A DNA stretch of 64,000 bases. It comes from Solidesulfovibrio alcoholivorans DSM 5433. GTDB taxonomy: Bacteria > Desulfobacterota > Desulfovibrionia > Desulfovibrionales > Desulfovibrionaceae. The DNA is taken from NCBI RefSeq assembly GCF_000702665.1, contig NZ_JNJA01000004.1, positions 372,001-436,000 on the forward strand, in the 5' to 3' direction. A program made the translations under genes and the position numbers. Positions 55,294 through 64,000 of this stretch are shown piece after piece (within the stretch, counting starts at the first letter, position 1; each line of letters opens with the position of its first letter). Under the pieces are notes generated by a model. The model had not been told where the DNA came from, ran no database searches, and saw only the letters and a list, made by a program, of their open reading frames with translations.

Positions 55294-57105
55294 ATGGGAT
55301 CTCAAATGCGGCTTTCAACCAAACTCATCCTCGCCTTCGGACTTCTTGTCGTTTTACAAGTTTGTGGGAATATTACGGCGTTGGTGCTTATGGGAAACAT
55401 AAACACAAGTATGAATGATCTCAATACAAATTGGTTGCCGAGCATAGATGCCATATCGACCGCCGATCATGAATTGCAGACATTGCGTAGATGGGAAATA
55501 TTGCATGTGCTTTCTACAAATGAAGAAGACATGCAAACTTATGACAAGAGGATTGTCAACACGAAGGCTGATCTGAACAAGGTGTTGATCAAATATGAAG
55601 CATTGATCAGCTCGGCGGAAGAAAGGAATATATACAATACGTTTCAATCGAATCTCAAAAAATATTCTGAGGTATCGGACAGACTTCTCGTCCTGTCTCG
55701 CAAAAACGATACGGAAAATGCGAAAAAACTCACGGAAGGCGAATCGCGCCAGATATTCAATGACGCCATGGATGAGCTGAAGCAGCTTGTCGATATCAAC
55801 AAGAAAGGCGCGGCCGATTCCGGTATCGCGGGCAACAATGACTACCACCGGGGCCGCATCATTCTCTTCAGCCTCCTCGTGGTTGCGACGCTGCTCGGCG
55901 TGGGCGTGTGCATCTTTATCCTGCGCGGGGTTTCCAGCCAGCTCGGCGAGGACCCCGGCTATCTTCACGAGGTGGCCAGCCGCATCGCCAAGGGGGAAAT
56001 GGACATCCGTTTCAAGGAGCACAAGGGCGAAGGCGGCGTCTTCGCCGTGCTCAAGGAAATGGTGGGCAACCTCAAGTTGAAGATCGAGGAAGCGGACAGG
56101 AAGAGCGCGGAAGCCGCCGCAGAGGCCGCCAAGGCCAAGGAAGCGACGGAAGCCGCCGAAGCGGCGCGCCTGGCCGCGGAAAACGCCAAGACCGAAGGCA
56201 TGCTGCAGGCGGCCGACCGCCTCTCCTCGGTCGTGCACATCGTGTCCTCCGCCTCCGAGGAACTCTCGGCCCAGGTCGAACAGACCAGCCAGGGAGCGGA
56301 GCAGCAATCCAGCCGCCTGGGTGAGACGGCCACAGCCATGGAGGAAATGAACGCCACGGTGCTGGAAGTGGCCCAAAACGCCTCCCAGGCGGCCGATACC
56401 GCCACCAAGGCCCGGAGCAAGGCTGAGGAGGGCGAAGGCGCTGTGGCCAAGGTCGTCGCCTTTATGGAACGGGTCAATGAAAACTCGCGCCAGTCCCTCG
56501 AGGACATGGGCGTCCTGGGCAAGCAGGCTGAGAACATCGGCCAGATCCTCAACGTCATTTCCGATATCGCCGACCAGACCAACCTGCTCGCCTTAAACGC
56601 CGCCATCGAGGCGGCCCGTGCTGGCGAGGCCGGGCGCGGTTTTGCCGTGGTCGCCGACGAAGTGCGCAAACTCGCCGAAAAGACCATGACCGCCACCAAG
56701 GAAGTCGGCGACGCCATCCGCGGCATCCAGAGCGGCGCCCGCAAGAACTACGACAACGTGGCCCAGGCCGTGACCGCCGTGGGCGAAGCGACGACCCTGG
56801 CCGCCACCTCCGGCGACATCCTGCGCGAGATCGTGTCCCTGGTCGACACCTCGGCCGACCAGGTGCGCTCCATCGCCACGGCCTCGGAACAACAGTCTGC
56901 CACGAGCGAGGAGATCAACCGCTCCGTGGACGAGGTCAACCGCATCGCGGCCGAAACCATGGATGCCCTGCGCCAGGCGGCCCAGGCCGTGGCCGACCTT
57001 TCCCAGCAGGCCCAGGAACTGAACGCCATGGTGCAGGAGATGCAAGCCTCGGGCGGCGGTACGGCCGCCCTGCCCTCCGGCAAACGGCCCCGCGCCCTGA
57101 CCTGA
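55294..57105 (+). CDS. Methyl-accepting chemotaxis protein
   Basis: 603 residues. First helix about 9-35 ([17 protein letters not shown]), periplasmic four-helix-bundle sensor (about 36-185), second helix about 187-210 ([20 protein letters not shown]), HAMP-like region, Ala-rich coiled coil, and the signalling hairpin tip [42 protein letters not shown] (seen in order, about 420-460). No CheR-binding pentapeptide is present at the end. The ATG at 55294 follows GGAGG. The first 500 bp are markedly AT-rich while the rest is GC-rich, so the sensor half appears to be of foreign origin. Confidence 0.93.
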   Translation: MGSQMRLSTKLILAFGLLVVLQVCGNITALVLMGNINTSMNDLNTNWLPSIDAISTADHELQTLRRWEILHVLSTNEEDMQTYDKRIVNTKADLNKVLIKYEALISSAEERNIYNTFQSNLKKYSEVSDRLLVLSRKNDTENAKKLTEGESRQIFNDAMDELKQLVDINKKGAADSGIAGNNDYHRGRIILFSLLVVATLLGVGVCIFILRGVSSQLGEDPGYLHEVASRIAKGEMDIRFKEHKGEGGVFAVLKEMVGNLKLKIEEADRKSAEAAAEAAKAKEATEAAEAARLAAENAKTEGMLQAADRLSSVVHIVSSASEELSAQVEQTSQGAEQQSSRLGETATAMEEMNATVLEVAQNASQAADTATKARSKAEEGEGAVAKVVAFMERVNENSRQSLEDMGVLGKQAENIGQILNVISDIADQTNLLALNAAIEAARAGEAGRGFAVVADEVRKLAEKTMTATKEVGDAIRGIQSGARKNYDNVAQAVTAVGEATTLAATSGDILREIVSLVDTSADQVRSIATASEQQSATSEEINRSVDEVNRIAAETMDALRQAAQAVADLSQQAQELNAMVQEMQASGGGTAALPSGKRPRALT

Positions 57106-57121
57106 ACATGATCGCCACAAC

Positions 57122-57156
57122 CGGCGGCCGGGGTTTGCGAGGTGGCCCGGCCGCCG
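57122..57156. terminator. Hairpin after the chemoreceptor gene
   Basis: An 11-bp perfect stem CGGCGGCCGGG/CCCGGCCGCCG (57122-57132, 57146-57156) lies 16 bp past the stop. It has no T run, so it is likely an mRNA 3' end structure or weak terminator. Confidence 0.5.
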
Positions 57157-57164
57157 ATCGAATT

Positions 57165-57188
57165 ATGCCGATTTTCCGAAAATGGCAT
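57165..57188. promoter_or_regulatory. AT-rich dyad upstream of the sulfite reductase
   Basis: ATGCC-g-ATTTT (57165-57175) against AAAATGGCAT (57179-57188), 10 paired positions with one bulge. Possible operator for the downstream gene. Confidence 0.35.
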
Positions 57189-57342
57189 GGTGCGGGTGAC
57201 AAGAGCAGCCGCGCCATGTACACAATGCCACCATGGGTCCCCGGCGCACGCGCCGGAAGCCCTTCCATCGCCTGAGGACCGGCCGCCCATCGCATCATAC
57301 GCAGGCCTTTTTTCTTACGATCCCATTCCCGCAGGAGAAACC

Positions 57343-58005
57343 ATGACCACCAAGGAAGCCCCCACCGGGGCCATCTTGCAACGTGACCAACAGACCTACG
57401 CCATCGTGCCCCGCACGCCGGTCGGGCTCATTTCCCCCGAGGTCCTCGAAGCCCTCAACACCGTCGTTAAGAAATACGCCGTCCCCATCGTCAAGATCAC
57501 TTCCGGCCAGCGTCTGGCCCTGGTCGGCGTCAAGGCAGAGGACGTGGACGCCATCTGGAAGGACCTGGGCACGGACGTGGGGCAGGCGCTCGAGCTGTGC
57601 GTGCATTTCGTCCAGGCCTGCCCGGGTACGAGCGTGTGCAAATTCGGCGTCCAGGATTCCCTGGGGCTTGGCCTCGAGATGGAAAAGCTCTTCGTCGGCC
57701 GCGATCTGCCGGGCAAGTTCAAGCTCTCGGTCTCGGGTTGCCCGTTTTGCTGCTCCGAGGGCTTTGTCCGCGATCTCGGCGTACTCGGCAAGAAATCCGG
57801 CTGGACCGTCATTTTCGGCGGCCATCCCGGAGCCCGGCCGCGCATCGGCGACATCGTGGCCGAGGACCTGGACAAGGAACAGGTCATCGCCCTGACGGAA
57901 AAGCTGCTCGCCTACTACGCCGCCAACGCCAAGAAGCGCGAACGCGCCGCCCGGTTCGTCGAACGGGTCGGCATCGAGACCATCAAGCAGGCCGTGCTGG
58001 GCTAA
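57343..58005 (+). CDS. Assimilatory-type (low-spin) sulfite reductase, siroheme/[4Fe-4S]
   Basis: 220 residues, the size of the small monomeric sulfite reductase of Desulfovibrio. It carries the coupled siroheme/cluster motifs ACPGTSVC (C-x5-C, about residue 94) and SGCPFCC (C-x3-C, about 134). ITSGQRLALVG near residue 50 belongs to the nitrite/sulfite reductase ferredoxin-like half-domain. It reduces sulfite to sulfide in vitro; the cellular role is not settled. The ATG at 57343 is chosen for its GCAGGAG site. Confidence 0.92.
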   Translation: MTTKEAPTGAILQRDQQTYAIVPRTPVGLISPEVLEALNTVVKKYAVPIVKITSGQRLALVGVKAEDVDAIWKDLGTDVGQALELCVHFVQACPGTSVCKFGVQDSLGLGLEMEKLFVGRDLPGKFKLSVSGCPFCCSEGFVRDLGVLGKKSGWTVIFGGHPGARPRIGDIVAEDLDKEQVIALTEKLLAYYAANAKKRERAARFVERVGIETIKQAVLG

Positions 58006-58026
58006 TCCCGCGCGCGAGAGCAAACG

Positions 58027-58066
58027 CGAAGCGCCCCGGCCGCCGTATCGCGGCCGGGGCGCTTCG
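58027..58066. terminator. Bidirectional hairpin terminator
   Basis: A 17-bp perfect inverted repeat (58027-58043 with 58050-58066, loop CGTATC) lies between the convergent sulfite reductase and YyaL genes. Short AAA/TTT flanks could serve both directions. Confidence 0.75.
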
Positions 58067-58083
58067 TTTGTACCGGGCAGGCG

Positions 58084-60174
58084 TTACGCGCCGAGCAGCT
58101 TGAGCATGCCCTGCGGGTCGGTCGTCGGCGGCTGGCAGGAGCCGGCGCGGCAGACATGGGCCGCGGCCCGGCCGTCCACGGACTGCTGGTAGCGGGCATA
58201 GGGGGCCAGGGCCGCGATGGCTTCCGCGTCGCCGTCCGGGCGCAGGACCAGGGCCACCTCGGGCAGGTAGCGGGAGCACAGGGCCCGGGCCAGGGCATGG
58301 GTGTCCGGGGCGTCGGGGTCGCCGGCAATGGTCACTTCCGCCCCCGGGGCGAGCAGTTGCGACAGTCCGCACAGGAAAAAGGTGTAGGCCGAGGGCCGCT
58401 CGTCGAGGCTGCCGGCGAATCGCCGGGCCAGGCGGTCGGCGTGCTCCATGAGCGCCTTGTCCCCCGTGAGGCGAAAGAGCGTGGTCAGCACGAAAAAGGC
58501 CACGCTGTTGCCCGAGGGCACGGCCGCGTCGTAAAAGGTTTTTTGGCGCAGGAGCAGGGTTTCGCCGTCGTCGGGCGAGAGGAAGAAGCCGCCGTCGGCA
58601 TCCGCGAAATGCGCGACCATGACCCGGGTGATGTCCACGGCCCGGCGCAGGAGCGCCGGATCGAACACGGTCTGGTAAAGCTCCATAAGGCCCCAGGCCA
58701 GGCAGGCGTAATCGTCGAGCATGCCCGCAACGCCGGCGACGTCGCCGCGCAGGCGGTGCAGCAGCCTTCCGCCTTCAAGGCCGAGTTTCTCCAGCAGCGC
58801 ATCGGCCGCCGTGCGCGCCCTGGCGGCGAGGTCCTCGTCGTCGAAAGCCCGGGCGGCCTTGGCCAGGGCCGCGAGCATGAGGCCGTTGCCGTCGGTGAGG
58901 ATCTTGTCGTCGCAAAGGGGCCGTACGCGCTTTTCCCGCGCGGCAAGGAGCTTCAGCCGGCACTGCTCCAGCCGCTCGGCCAGGGCTTCGAGGCCAAGGC
59001 CGTGGCGCGCCGCGATTTCCGCAGCAGGCTGCGCCACGTACGCGATGTTGGTTCCGGTCGCCTGCCCCGTGGCCTCGTCGTGGAAATTGCCCTCTTCCTC
59101 GATGCCGTAGGCCTCGCAAAAAAGCGCGGCGTCGGCCTCGGGCAGGAGGCTGCGGATCTCCGCGGCCGTCCAGACGTAGAATTTCCCCTCGACCCCCTCG
59201 CTGTCGGCGTCCTCGGCGCTGTAGAAAAGCCCCTCCGGGCTCGTCAGGTCGCGGCGGACATACTCCAGGACCTCGAGCGCCGTGCGCTTGAACGCCTCCT
59301 CGCCCGAAGCCTGCCAGGCCTCGACGCAGGCCATGACGCAAAGCGCCTGATCGTAGAGCATCTTCTCGAAATGGGGCACGAACCAGTGGGCGTCGGTGCT
59401 GTAGCGGTGGAAGCCGAGGCCGATCTGGTCGAACACCCCGCCCCGGCGCATGGCGCGCAGGGTTTCGCAGACCATGCGCAGGCACTCCCCGTCACCGGTG
59501 CGGCGGTATTCGCGCAGCAAAAAGAGCAGGTTGTGCGGCGCGGGAAACTTGGGCGCGCCGCCGAAGCCGCCGTTTTGCGCGTCGAAGGTCGCGGCCAGTT
59601 CGTTTCGCGCGGCCGCAAGCGCCGCCTCGCCCGGGGTTTCGCCCGCCGCCGCGCCTGCGCCGTCGAAGCGTTCGCGCACGGCGGTCAGGATCTGGCCGGC
59701 GTTGCCGATGACGGCCTGCCGGTTGCCCTTCCAGGCCATATGCACGCGCTGGAGCAGCTCGCGCATGCCCGTGCGGCCGTAGCCCGACTCCTTGGGAAAA
59801 TACGTGCCCGCGAAAAAGGGCTGCCCGTCCGGGGTCAGGAACACCGTCAGCGGCCAGCCGCCCCGGCCGGTCATGGCCTGGCAGAAGCTCATGTACAGGG
59901 CGTCGAGGTCCGGACGCTCCTCGCGGTCCACCTTGACCGCGATCACGATGGCCCGCATGAGCGCCGCGATGTCCTCGTCCTCGAAGCTTTCGCGCTCCAT
60001 GACGTGGCACCAATGGCAGGTCGCATAACCGATGGACAGGAAAACGGGCTTGTCCTCGGCGCGGGCGGCGGCAAAGGCCTCCTCCCCCCAGGGATACCAG
60101 TCCACGGGGTTGTAGGCGTGCTGTTGCAGGTACGGGCTCGGCTCGTGAATCAGGCGGTTGGCTTGACGCGACAT
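58084..60174 (-). CDS. YyaL/DUF255 thioredoxin-domain protein
   Basis: 696 residues. The N-terminal thioredoxin-like domain carries [10 protein letters not shown] (about residue 48) and the family signature [25 protein letters not shown] at the very start. A six-hairpin glycosidase-like domain follows ([27 protein letters not shown] segment about 255, DGNGLML). The family (human SPATA20) is widespread without a defined reaction. The ATG at 60174 has a GGGAGGAC site; an in-frame upstream ATG at 60219 lacks one. Confidence 0.92.
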   Translation of the reverse strand: MSRQANRLIHEPSPYLQQHAYNPVDWYPWGEEAFAAARAEDKPVFLSIGYATCHWCHVMERESFEDEDIAALMRAIVIAVKVDREERPDLDALYMSFCQAMTGRGGWPLTVFLTPDGQPFFAGTYFPKESGYGRTGMRELLQRVHMAWKGNRQAVIGNAGQILTAVRERFDGAGAAAGETPGEAALAAARNELAATFDAQNGGFGGAPKFPAPHNLLFLLREYRRTGDGECLRMVCETLRAMRRGGVFDQIGLGFHRYSTDAHWFVPHFEKMLYDQALCVMACVEAWQASGEEAFKRTALEVLEYVRRDLTSPEGLFYSAEDADSEGVEGKFYVWTAAEIRSLLPEADAALFCEAYGIEEEGNFHDEATGQATGTNIAYVAQPAAEIAARHGLGLEALAERLEQCRLKLLAAREKRVRPLCDDKILTDGNGLMLAALAKAARAFDDEDLAARARTAADALLEKLGLEGGRLLHRLRGDVAGVAGMLDDYACLAWGLMELYQTVFDPALLRRAVDITRVMVAHFADADGGFFLSPDDGETLLLRQKTFYDAAVPSGNSVAFFVLTTLFRLTGDKALMEHADRLARRFAGSLDERPSAYTFFLCGLSQLLAPGAEVTIAGDPDAPDTHALARALCSRYLPEVALVLRPDGDAEAIAALAPYARYQQSVDGRAAAHVCRAGSCQPPTTDPQGMLKLLGA

Positions 60175-60315
60175 GACGTCCTCCCTGAGCCCTTGTACCA
60201 GGGAAAAGCGGTATTGCAACAGCGGCCCCGCACCACGGTGGGGCGATTCCGCTTGAACCTTTGCCGGTTCCAGGGTATCACACGACTAAATTGTGAAATA
60301 GGGAGCAATCCATCC

Positions 60316-60693
60316 ATGGCTGGGAAAACGGTGCTTCTGGTCGACGACGAGACGGGACTGACGGCCGTGCTGGCCAAACGTCTCGCGTCCCGGGGATTGG
60401 CCGTCTCCACGGCGGCCTCGGGCGAGGAAGGCCTCGCCGCCTTGCGGGGAAACGACGACATCGCCCTGGTCGTGCTCGACATCAACATGCCGGGCATGGA
60501 CGGCCTGGAAACGCTTCGCGAAATGAAGACCCTGCGCCCCGACGTCGAGGCGCTCATCCTCACCGGATACCCTTCCGTCGAGGCGGCCCTCGAGGGCATG
60601 CGCCTCGGCGCGTACGAGTTACTGTCCAAGCCCATCGAACTCGATGCGCTCCATGCGCGGGTCATGGAGGCGCTGTCCCGAAACGCCGGGTAA
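60316..60693 (+). CDS. Single-domain response regulator
   Basis: 125 residues, a CheY-like receiver without an output domain. The acidic pocket is LLVDDE at the N-terminus, phospho-acceptor Asp in VVLDINMPGMDG (about residue 55), Thr in LILTGYPS and Lys in LLSKPIELD. It must act through protein contact or phosphotransfer. No kinase is adjacent. It is divergent from the YyaL gene and precedes the hexapeptide protein by 171 bp. Confidence 0.93.
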   Translation: MAGKTVLLVDDETGLTAVLAKRLASRGLAVSTAASGEEGLAALRGNDDIALVVLDINMPGMDGLETLREMKTLRPDVEALILTGYPSVEAALEGMRLGAYELLSKPIELDALHARVMEALSRNAG

Positions 60694-60784
60694 GCGGCCG
60701 GACGCGCGGGCCTTCCCAGGCACAGGCAGACACGGCGACAGACCGGGTCTGCGCCTTTGCCCTGCGCCATACTCCGGGACGCGA

Positions 60785-60842
60785 CGCCGCGCTTGCGGCG
60801 CAACACGCAAAACCCGCATCGGCCCCTGCCGCGCCGATGCGG
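60785..60842 (+). promoter_or_regulatory. Two hairpins in the leader of the hexapeptide-protein gene
   Basis: CGCCGC/GCGGCG (60785-60790, 60795-60800) and a 10-bp perfect CCGCATCGGC/GCCGATGCGG (60814-60823, 60833-60842). The second ends 10 nt before the GGAGG ribosome site. They may terminate the response-regulator transcript or control translation. Confidence 0.45.
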
Positions 60843-60864
60843 ACGGTTTCGTGGAGGTCTGGGG

Positions 60865-62310
60865 ATGAAGCAACTGCAACGCATTCTCGATAACGTCATC
60901 GCCCGCACGAACATCAACCTGCGGCGTAGCGCCATCGATGTGGGCCCCTACGTCCATGGCGCGGTCCCCCAGGAAAGCTACGCGCAGTTCTACGCCTTCT
61001 ACGGCATCACCACAGAGCATCCGCTGTTTTTCAATTTCCAGTGTTCCTCCCTGGCCGGTTCGTACTTTTTCGGCAAATGCGACGTGCAGCATTCCGTGCT
61101 CTACAAATGCGACGTACGCGGCGACGAACTCAAGTCCGTGACCAGCGGATTTAGCGTGGACAACGTCTGCCTGCACCTGCACACCGACGAAGTGATCCGC
61201 ATCGTGGACAGCTTCCTGCACAAGGCGCTCATCCACAGCTTTAGTCACGATCCCGAATTTCCCGAGGAATTCCTCATCAAGAACACCGTCGCCCTGTCCT
61301 ACGCCAACATCCACGGCTCGCCGGTCATGGGCTCCTTCCTCGGCCCCTTCTGCACCATCGACCTGTGCACCGTGCAAAACAGCTCCATCGGGGCCTACGC
61401 CTACGTGCAGGTCTGCGACCTCGCCCCGAGCATCGTCGAGCCGGGGCATATCTGGATCCGCAACAAGACCGGCGACGAATTCAGCTACAACTACGACCCC
61501 GAAGTGCTCGCCAAATACGTCTCCATCGCCCCGGGAGAGCGCGCCAAGGGCCTGTTCATGGACTTCGTCGAAGGCCGCAAACGCGATTTCGAACGCGTCT
61601 TCGGCTTCCTCTACGCATCCCGGCCCGAAACCTACGCCCCGGGTTCCTTCGTCTCGCGCTACGCCGTGGTCAAGGGCGAAACCAGCATCGGCGAAAACGT
61701 GCTGGTGGCCCAGCGCGCCTACCTGGAAAACGCGCGCCTGGGCAAGGGGGCCAATGCCCAGGAAAACAGCTACGTCGTCGATTCCGTGCTCGAAGGCTAC
61801 GATGTCACCGCCCACGGCGCGAAGATCATCGGCAGCCGGCTCGGCACCAACGTGTTCGTGGGCTTCAACTCCTTCCTGCGCGGCACGCCCGAAGCGCCCC
61901 TGACCATCGGCCAGGGCTCGGTGGTGCTGCCCCATACCATCATCGACCTGGAAGAACCCGTGACCCTGCCCCCGCTGCACGTGGTCTGGGGACACGTCAG
62001 CCGCCAGTCCGACCTTGCCACGCAGTCCGTGTCCATCGAGGACTTCGCCAAGGTGGACGGCCAGGCGACCATCGGGGCCATGACCTTCACCGGCAACGGC
62101 GAACGCTTCATCCGGGCCTTCCAGAACCGCATCCACCACATCCTTGAAGCCAACGGCGCCTACTATGACGGCGTGCAGAACCAGGGGCACGCCCAGAAAA
62201 CCAAGAACATCACCTACAACCTCATCCAGCCCTACGTGGAAGGCGGCTTCAAGGGGGTCTACCCCAACATGCGCATCTTCCCCCTGTGCTCCGACGATCT
62301 CGTCCTCTAA
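60865..62310 (+). CDS. Hexapeptide-repeat (left-handed beta-helix) protein
   Basis: 481 residues. The middle (about 265-400) has hexapeptide-repeat spacing: SRYAVVKGETSIGENVLVAQ, AYLENARLGKGANAQENS and VVDSVLEGYDVTAHGAKIIG run in order and form a left-handed beta-helix as in acyl- and sugar-nucleotide transferases. The flanking N-terminal 250 residues (FFGKCDVQHSVLYKCDV, several Cys) also look repeat-like. The catalytic His of acyltransferases is not identifiable, so enzymatic function is uncertain. The start has GGAGG. Confidence 0.75.
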   Translation: MKQLQRILDNVIARTNINLRRSAIDVGPYVHGAVPQESYAQFYAFYGITTEHPLFFNFQCSSLAGSYFFGKCDVQHSVLYKCDVRGDELKSVTSGFSVDNVCLHLHTDEVIRIVDSFLHKALIHSFSHDPEFPEEFLIKNTVALSYANIHGSPVMGSFLGPFCTIDLCTVQNSSIGAYAYVQVCDLAPSIVEPGHIWIRNKTGDEFSYNYDPEVLAKYVSIAPGERAKGLFMDFVEGRKRDFERVFGFLYASRPETYAPGSFVSRYAVVKGETSIGENVLVAQRAYLENARLGKGANAQENSYVVDSVLEGYDVTAHGAKIIGSRLGTNVFVGFNSFLRGTPEAPLTIGQGSVVLPHTIIDLEEPVTLPPLHVVWGHVSRQSDLATQSVSIEDFAKVDGQATIGAMTFTGNGERFIRAFQNRIHHILEANGAYYDGVQNQGHAQKTKNITYNLIQPYVEGGFKGVYPNMRIFPLCSDDLVL

Positions 62311-62339
62311 GCACCCGCCTGTCTCAAACCACATCGGAC

Positions 62340-62369
62340 GCCCCGCCGCCGCGCGCGACGGGGCTTTTT
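62340..62369 (+). terminator. Terminator after the hexapeptide-protein gene
   Basis: GCCCCG/CGGGGC (62340-62345, 62359-62364), extendable past one mismatch, followed by five Ts, 30 bp after the stop. Confidence 0.75.
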
Positions 62370-62470
62370 CGTTTCCGCCGCCCCGCGTGTTGCCAAATCG
62401 TCCGCCCTGTCGCATATGCTGGAGGCAGCCTCGACGTTTCCGTCAAACGCACAAACCTCGGAGCGACGCC

Positions 62471-62989
62471 ATGAACGCCAAGAAAGCCCTGCTCATATCG
62501 GCCGACAATTTCGAGGACAGCGAACTGCTCTACCCGCTCTACCGCCTGCGCGAGGCCGGGTTCCACGTGGATATCGCCGCGCCGGCCGCGGGCCCCATCA
62601 CCGGCATGCACGGCTACGCCGTCACCGCCAACCTGGCCGCGGACGCCGTGGAATCCGCCGGCTCCTGCGGCTACAGCCTGCTCGTCCTGCCCGGCGGCAA
62701 GGCCCCGGCAACCCTGCGCACCATCCCCAAGATCATCGATATCGTAAACGATTTTGCCTCCTCCGGTATCCCCATGGCCGCCATCTGCCATGGGCCGCAA
62801 ATCCTGGTCACCGCCCGCCTGTTGCGCGGCCGCCACGCCACCTGCTACAAGACCGTGGCCGACGAACTCAAGGAAGCCGGTGCGCTTTACGAAGACGCCC
62901 CCGTGGTGGTGGACGGCAACCTCGTCACCTCCCGCATGCCCGACGACCTGCCCGACTTCATGCGCGAAGTCATGAAGAAGGTGGGATAG
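62471..62989 (+). CDS. DJ-1/PfpI family protein
   Basis: 172 residues. ALLISADNFEDSELLYPLYR at the N-terminus, LVLPGGKAPATLR and the nucleophile elbow AAICHGPQILVTA (Cys about residue 105, followed by His) are typical of PfpI/YhbO-like proteins, described as stress-related glyoxalases, deglycases or proteases. Cytoplasmic. It stands alone between terminators, with the composite hairpin region downstream. Confidence 0.93.
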   Translation: MNAKKALLISADNFEDSELLYPLYRLREAGFHVDIAAPAAGPITGMHGYAVTANLAADAVESAGSCGYSLLVLPGGKAPATLRTIPKIIDIVNDFASSGIPMAAICHGPQILVTARLLRGRHATCYKTVADELKEAGALYEDAPVVVDGNLVTSRMPDDLPDFMREVMKKVG

Positions 62990-63009
62990 GGAGAGGCGAG
63001 GAGAGAAGA

Positions 63010-63060
63010 GAAGATGCCTCCGGCGGCCGGGGGGCATGATGCCCCCCGGACCCCCTCGAC
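63010..63060 (-). repeat. Dispersed intergenic palindromic repeat, copy C (inverted)
   Basis: On the minus strand it matches copy A closely. It has the same 11-bp palindrome with 1-nt centre (63027-63037, 63039-63049) and the tail GCCGCCGGAGGCATCTTCT. Orientation is opposite to copy D. Confidence 0.85.
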
Positions 63061-63115
63061 GGGACGGGCGACGGGCACAGTCGGAGAAACGTCGGGCGGC
63101 GAGACAGCGGACCGT

Positions 63116-63187
63116 TTGGTGGCGGAAATGCGGGCAACCCGCAGGCCGCAAAGCCGGCCAGCGGGTTGCCCGCATTTCCGCCACCAA
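63116..63187. repeat. 27-bp perfect inverted repeat (large hairpin 1)
   Basis: 63116-63142 is the exact reverse complement of 63161-63187, with an 18-nt loop. No coding function overlaps it. Confidence 0.95.
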
Positions 63188-63254
63188 GGGCACCAGCGGC
63201 GAAGCGCCGCATTTAAGAAACAGCAGGAGGGAAACCTCTCTGGTCTCCTTTGTC

Positions 63255-63308
63255 GGGGGCGCGCGATTGCCCGGAATGGCTTTGCATTCCGGACAATCGC
63301 GCGCCCCC
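63255..63308. repeat. 24-bp inverted repeat with one mismatch (large hairpin 2)
   Basis: 63255-63278 pairs with 63285-63308 except one position, leaving a 6-nt loop GCTTTG. It lies 67 bp after hairpin 1 and directly before repeat copy D. Confidence 0.93.
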
Positions 63309-63309
63309 C

Positions 63310-63362
63310 GTCAAGGGGGGCCGGGGGGGAGAATCCCTCCCGGCCGCCGGAGGCACTCTTCT
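63310..63362 (+). repeat. Dispersed intergenic palindromic repeat, copy D
   Basis: The palindrome is CCGGGGGGGA/TCCCTCCCGG (63321-63330, 63334-63343, one mismatch). The tail GCCGCCGGAGGCACTCTTCT follows. The GGAGG of the tail is the only candidate ribosome site for the following DUF362 gene. Confidence 0.8.
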
Positions 63363-63365
63363 CCC

Positions 63366-64000
63366 ATGTCGTACCCCGTCACCGTCACCCTGCGCCGCAT
63401 TGGCGGCTATGACGATCCTGGCTTGGACGGCGCGGTCGCCGCGTTATTCGAGGCTGCGGATTGCCCCGTAGGCCGGGGCGACCGCGTGTTGGTCAAGCCC
63501 AACCTGGTCGGGCCGAGGAACACCGCGTTGTCATGTTCCGAGCCGCATGTCGTTCGCGCGGTTTGCCTGTTCGCGCTCTCCCGGGGAGCCGTCGTCACGG
63601 TGGCCGATTCCCCGGCTTTCGGCACCGGCGGCATCATGGCGAGGCTTGCCGGGCTCACCCAGGCGCTGGCCGACCTGCCCGTGGCCGTGGAGAGCCTCGA
63701 TGCGGCGCGTCCGCTACGCTTGGCGCATGGCGGCAGCATCGGCGTCTCGTCCAAGGCGCTGGACACGGACCACATCCTCAACGTGGCCCGGCTCAAGTGC
63801 CATGACCAGATGGGCATGACGCTCGCGACGAAAAACTTCTTCGGCTGCGTCTGCGGTTTCCGCAAATCGTTGGCCCATCAGCGCCTGGGCAGGGACCGGG
63901 CGCGTTTCGCCCGCATGATTCTCGACGTGCTGGCCGCCCTGCCGCCGTCCACCTCGCTGCTCGACGGCATCGTGGCCATGCACAAGGCCGGCCCGGTCGG
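63366..64000 (+). CDS. DUF362 domain protein, 3' end outside window
   Basis: The frame from ATG at 63366 is open to the end of the window (211 residues). It matches DUF362: DRVLVKPNLVGP, a VADSPAFGTGG segment, LKCHDQMGMTLATKNFFGCV, and SLLDGIVAMHKAGP at the window edge. Members are often fused to ferredoxin domains and are thought to be Fe-S proteins. Whether such a domain follows cannot be seen. The ribosome site lies inside repeat copy D at an unusually long distance (12 nt). Confidence 0.85.
   Translation, partial: MSYPVTVTLRRIGGYDDPGLDGAVAALFEAADCPVGRGDRVLVKPNLVGPRNTALSCSEPHVVRAVCLFALSRGAVVTVADSPAFGTGGIMARLAGLTQALADLPVAVESLDAARPLRLAHGGSIGVSSKALDTDHILNVARLKCHDQMGMTLATKNFFGCVCGFRKSLAHQRLGRDRARFARMILDVLAALPPSTSLLDGIVAMHKAGPV

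Overview
The window is GC-rich DNA (about two-thirds G+C by eye) from a sulfate-reducing bacterium, most likely a member of the Desulfovibrionaceae. The main evidence is a lactate-oxidation operon of Desulfovibrio type behind a sigma-54 promoter: pyruvate:ferredoxin oxidoreductase, D-lactate dehydrogenase with its Fe-S subunit, lactate permease and LutC/LutB. A small assimilatory-type sulfite reductase, a bacteriohemerythrin, a DUF169 protein and several [4Fe-4S]-bearing redox proteins fit the same picture. No closer identification is possible from the sequence alone.

Layout. 1-4709 (minus): a tightly overlapping operon of a NifV/LeuA-like synthase, a ZIP-like membrane protein, an ABC exporter, a small redox-disulfide protein and selD. 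The selD gene has an in-frame TGA at its catalytic position and so looks like a selenoprotein gene. 4863-9282 (plus): elbB, a YdjC/ChbG-type deacetylase, an iron alcohol dehydrogenase and a PAS histidine kinase. 9359-24446: housekeeping genes (typA, ade, tgt, folK with an apparent AUU start, xerD, a DHH-CBS-tRNA nucleotidyltransferase, hisD, purC, tRNA-Ser and the 4.5S SRP RNA), plus a ferredoxin-nitroreductase, a frameshifted glycosyltransferase-like gene and a YHS-domain protein. 24513-30040 (minus): a pyrE-like gene, an Fe-S aldo/keto reductase, an MFS exporter, a MarR regulator and a phosphodiesterase. 30041-32900: an accessory patch next to selC (tRNA-Sec), with an ISL3-type transposase remnant and a divergent DUF169/LysR pair. 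33121-33528: bacteriohemerythrin.

33812-53395 is the metabolic centre. A membrane hybrid histidine kinase and a sigma-54 activator (LurS/LurR-like) precede a regulatory region with three 14-bp dyads and a near-consensus -24/-12 promoter. Eight genes follow: por, a GlcD-like D-lactate dehydrogenase, its Fe-S subunit, an ADP-forming acetyl-CoA synthetase, a free-standing BioD/DRTGG protein, lldP, lutC and lutB, closed by a strong terminator. Together they take up lactate, oxidise it to pyruvate and acetyl-CoA, and conserve one ATP through acetate formation.

53475-64000 holds a 4HB-like lipoprotein gene interrupted by TAG, a cysteine-rich unknown, a chemoreceptor with an AT-rich sensor half, the sulfite reductase, a YyaL/DUF255 protein, a lone receiver domain, a hexapeptide-repeat protein, a DJ-1/PfpI protein and the start of a DUF362 gene. 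Four copies of a GC-rich intergenic repeat are present. Two of them face each other around a pair of very large hairpins at 63010-63362, which is the most unusual non-coding structure in the window.
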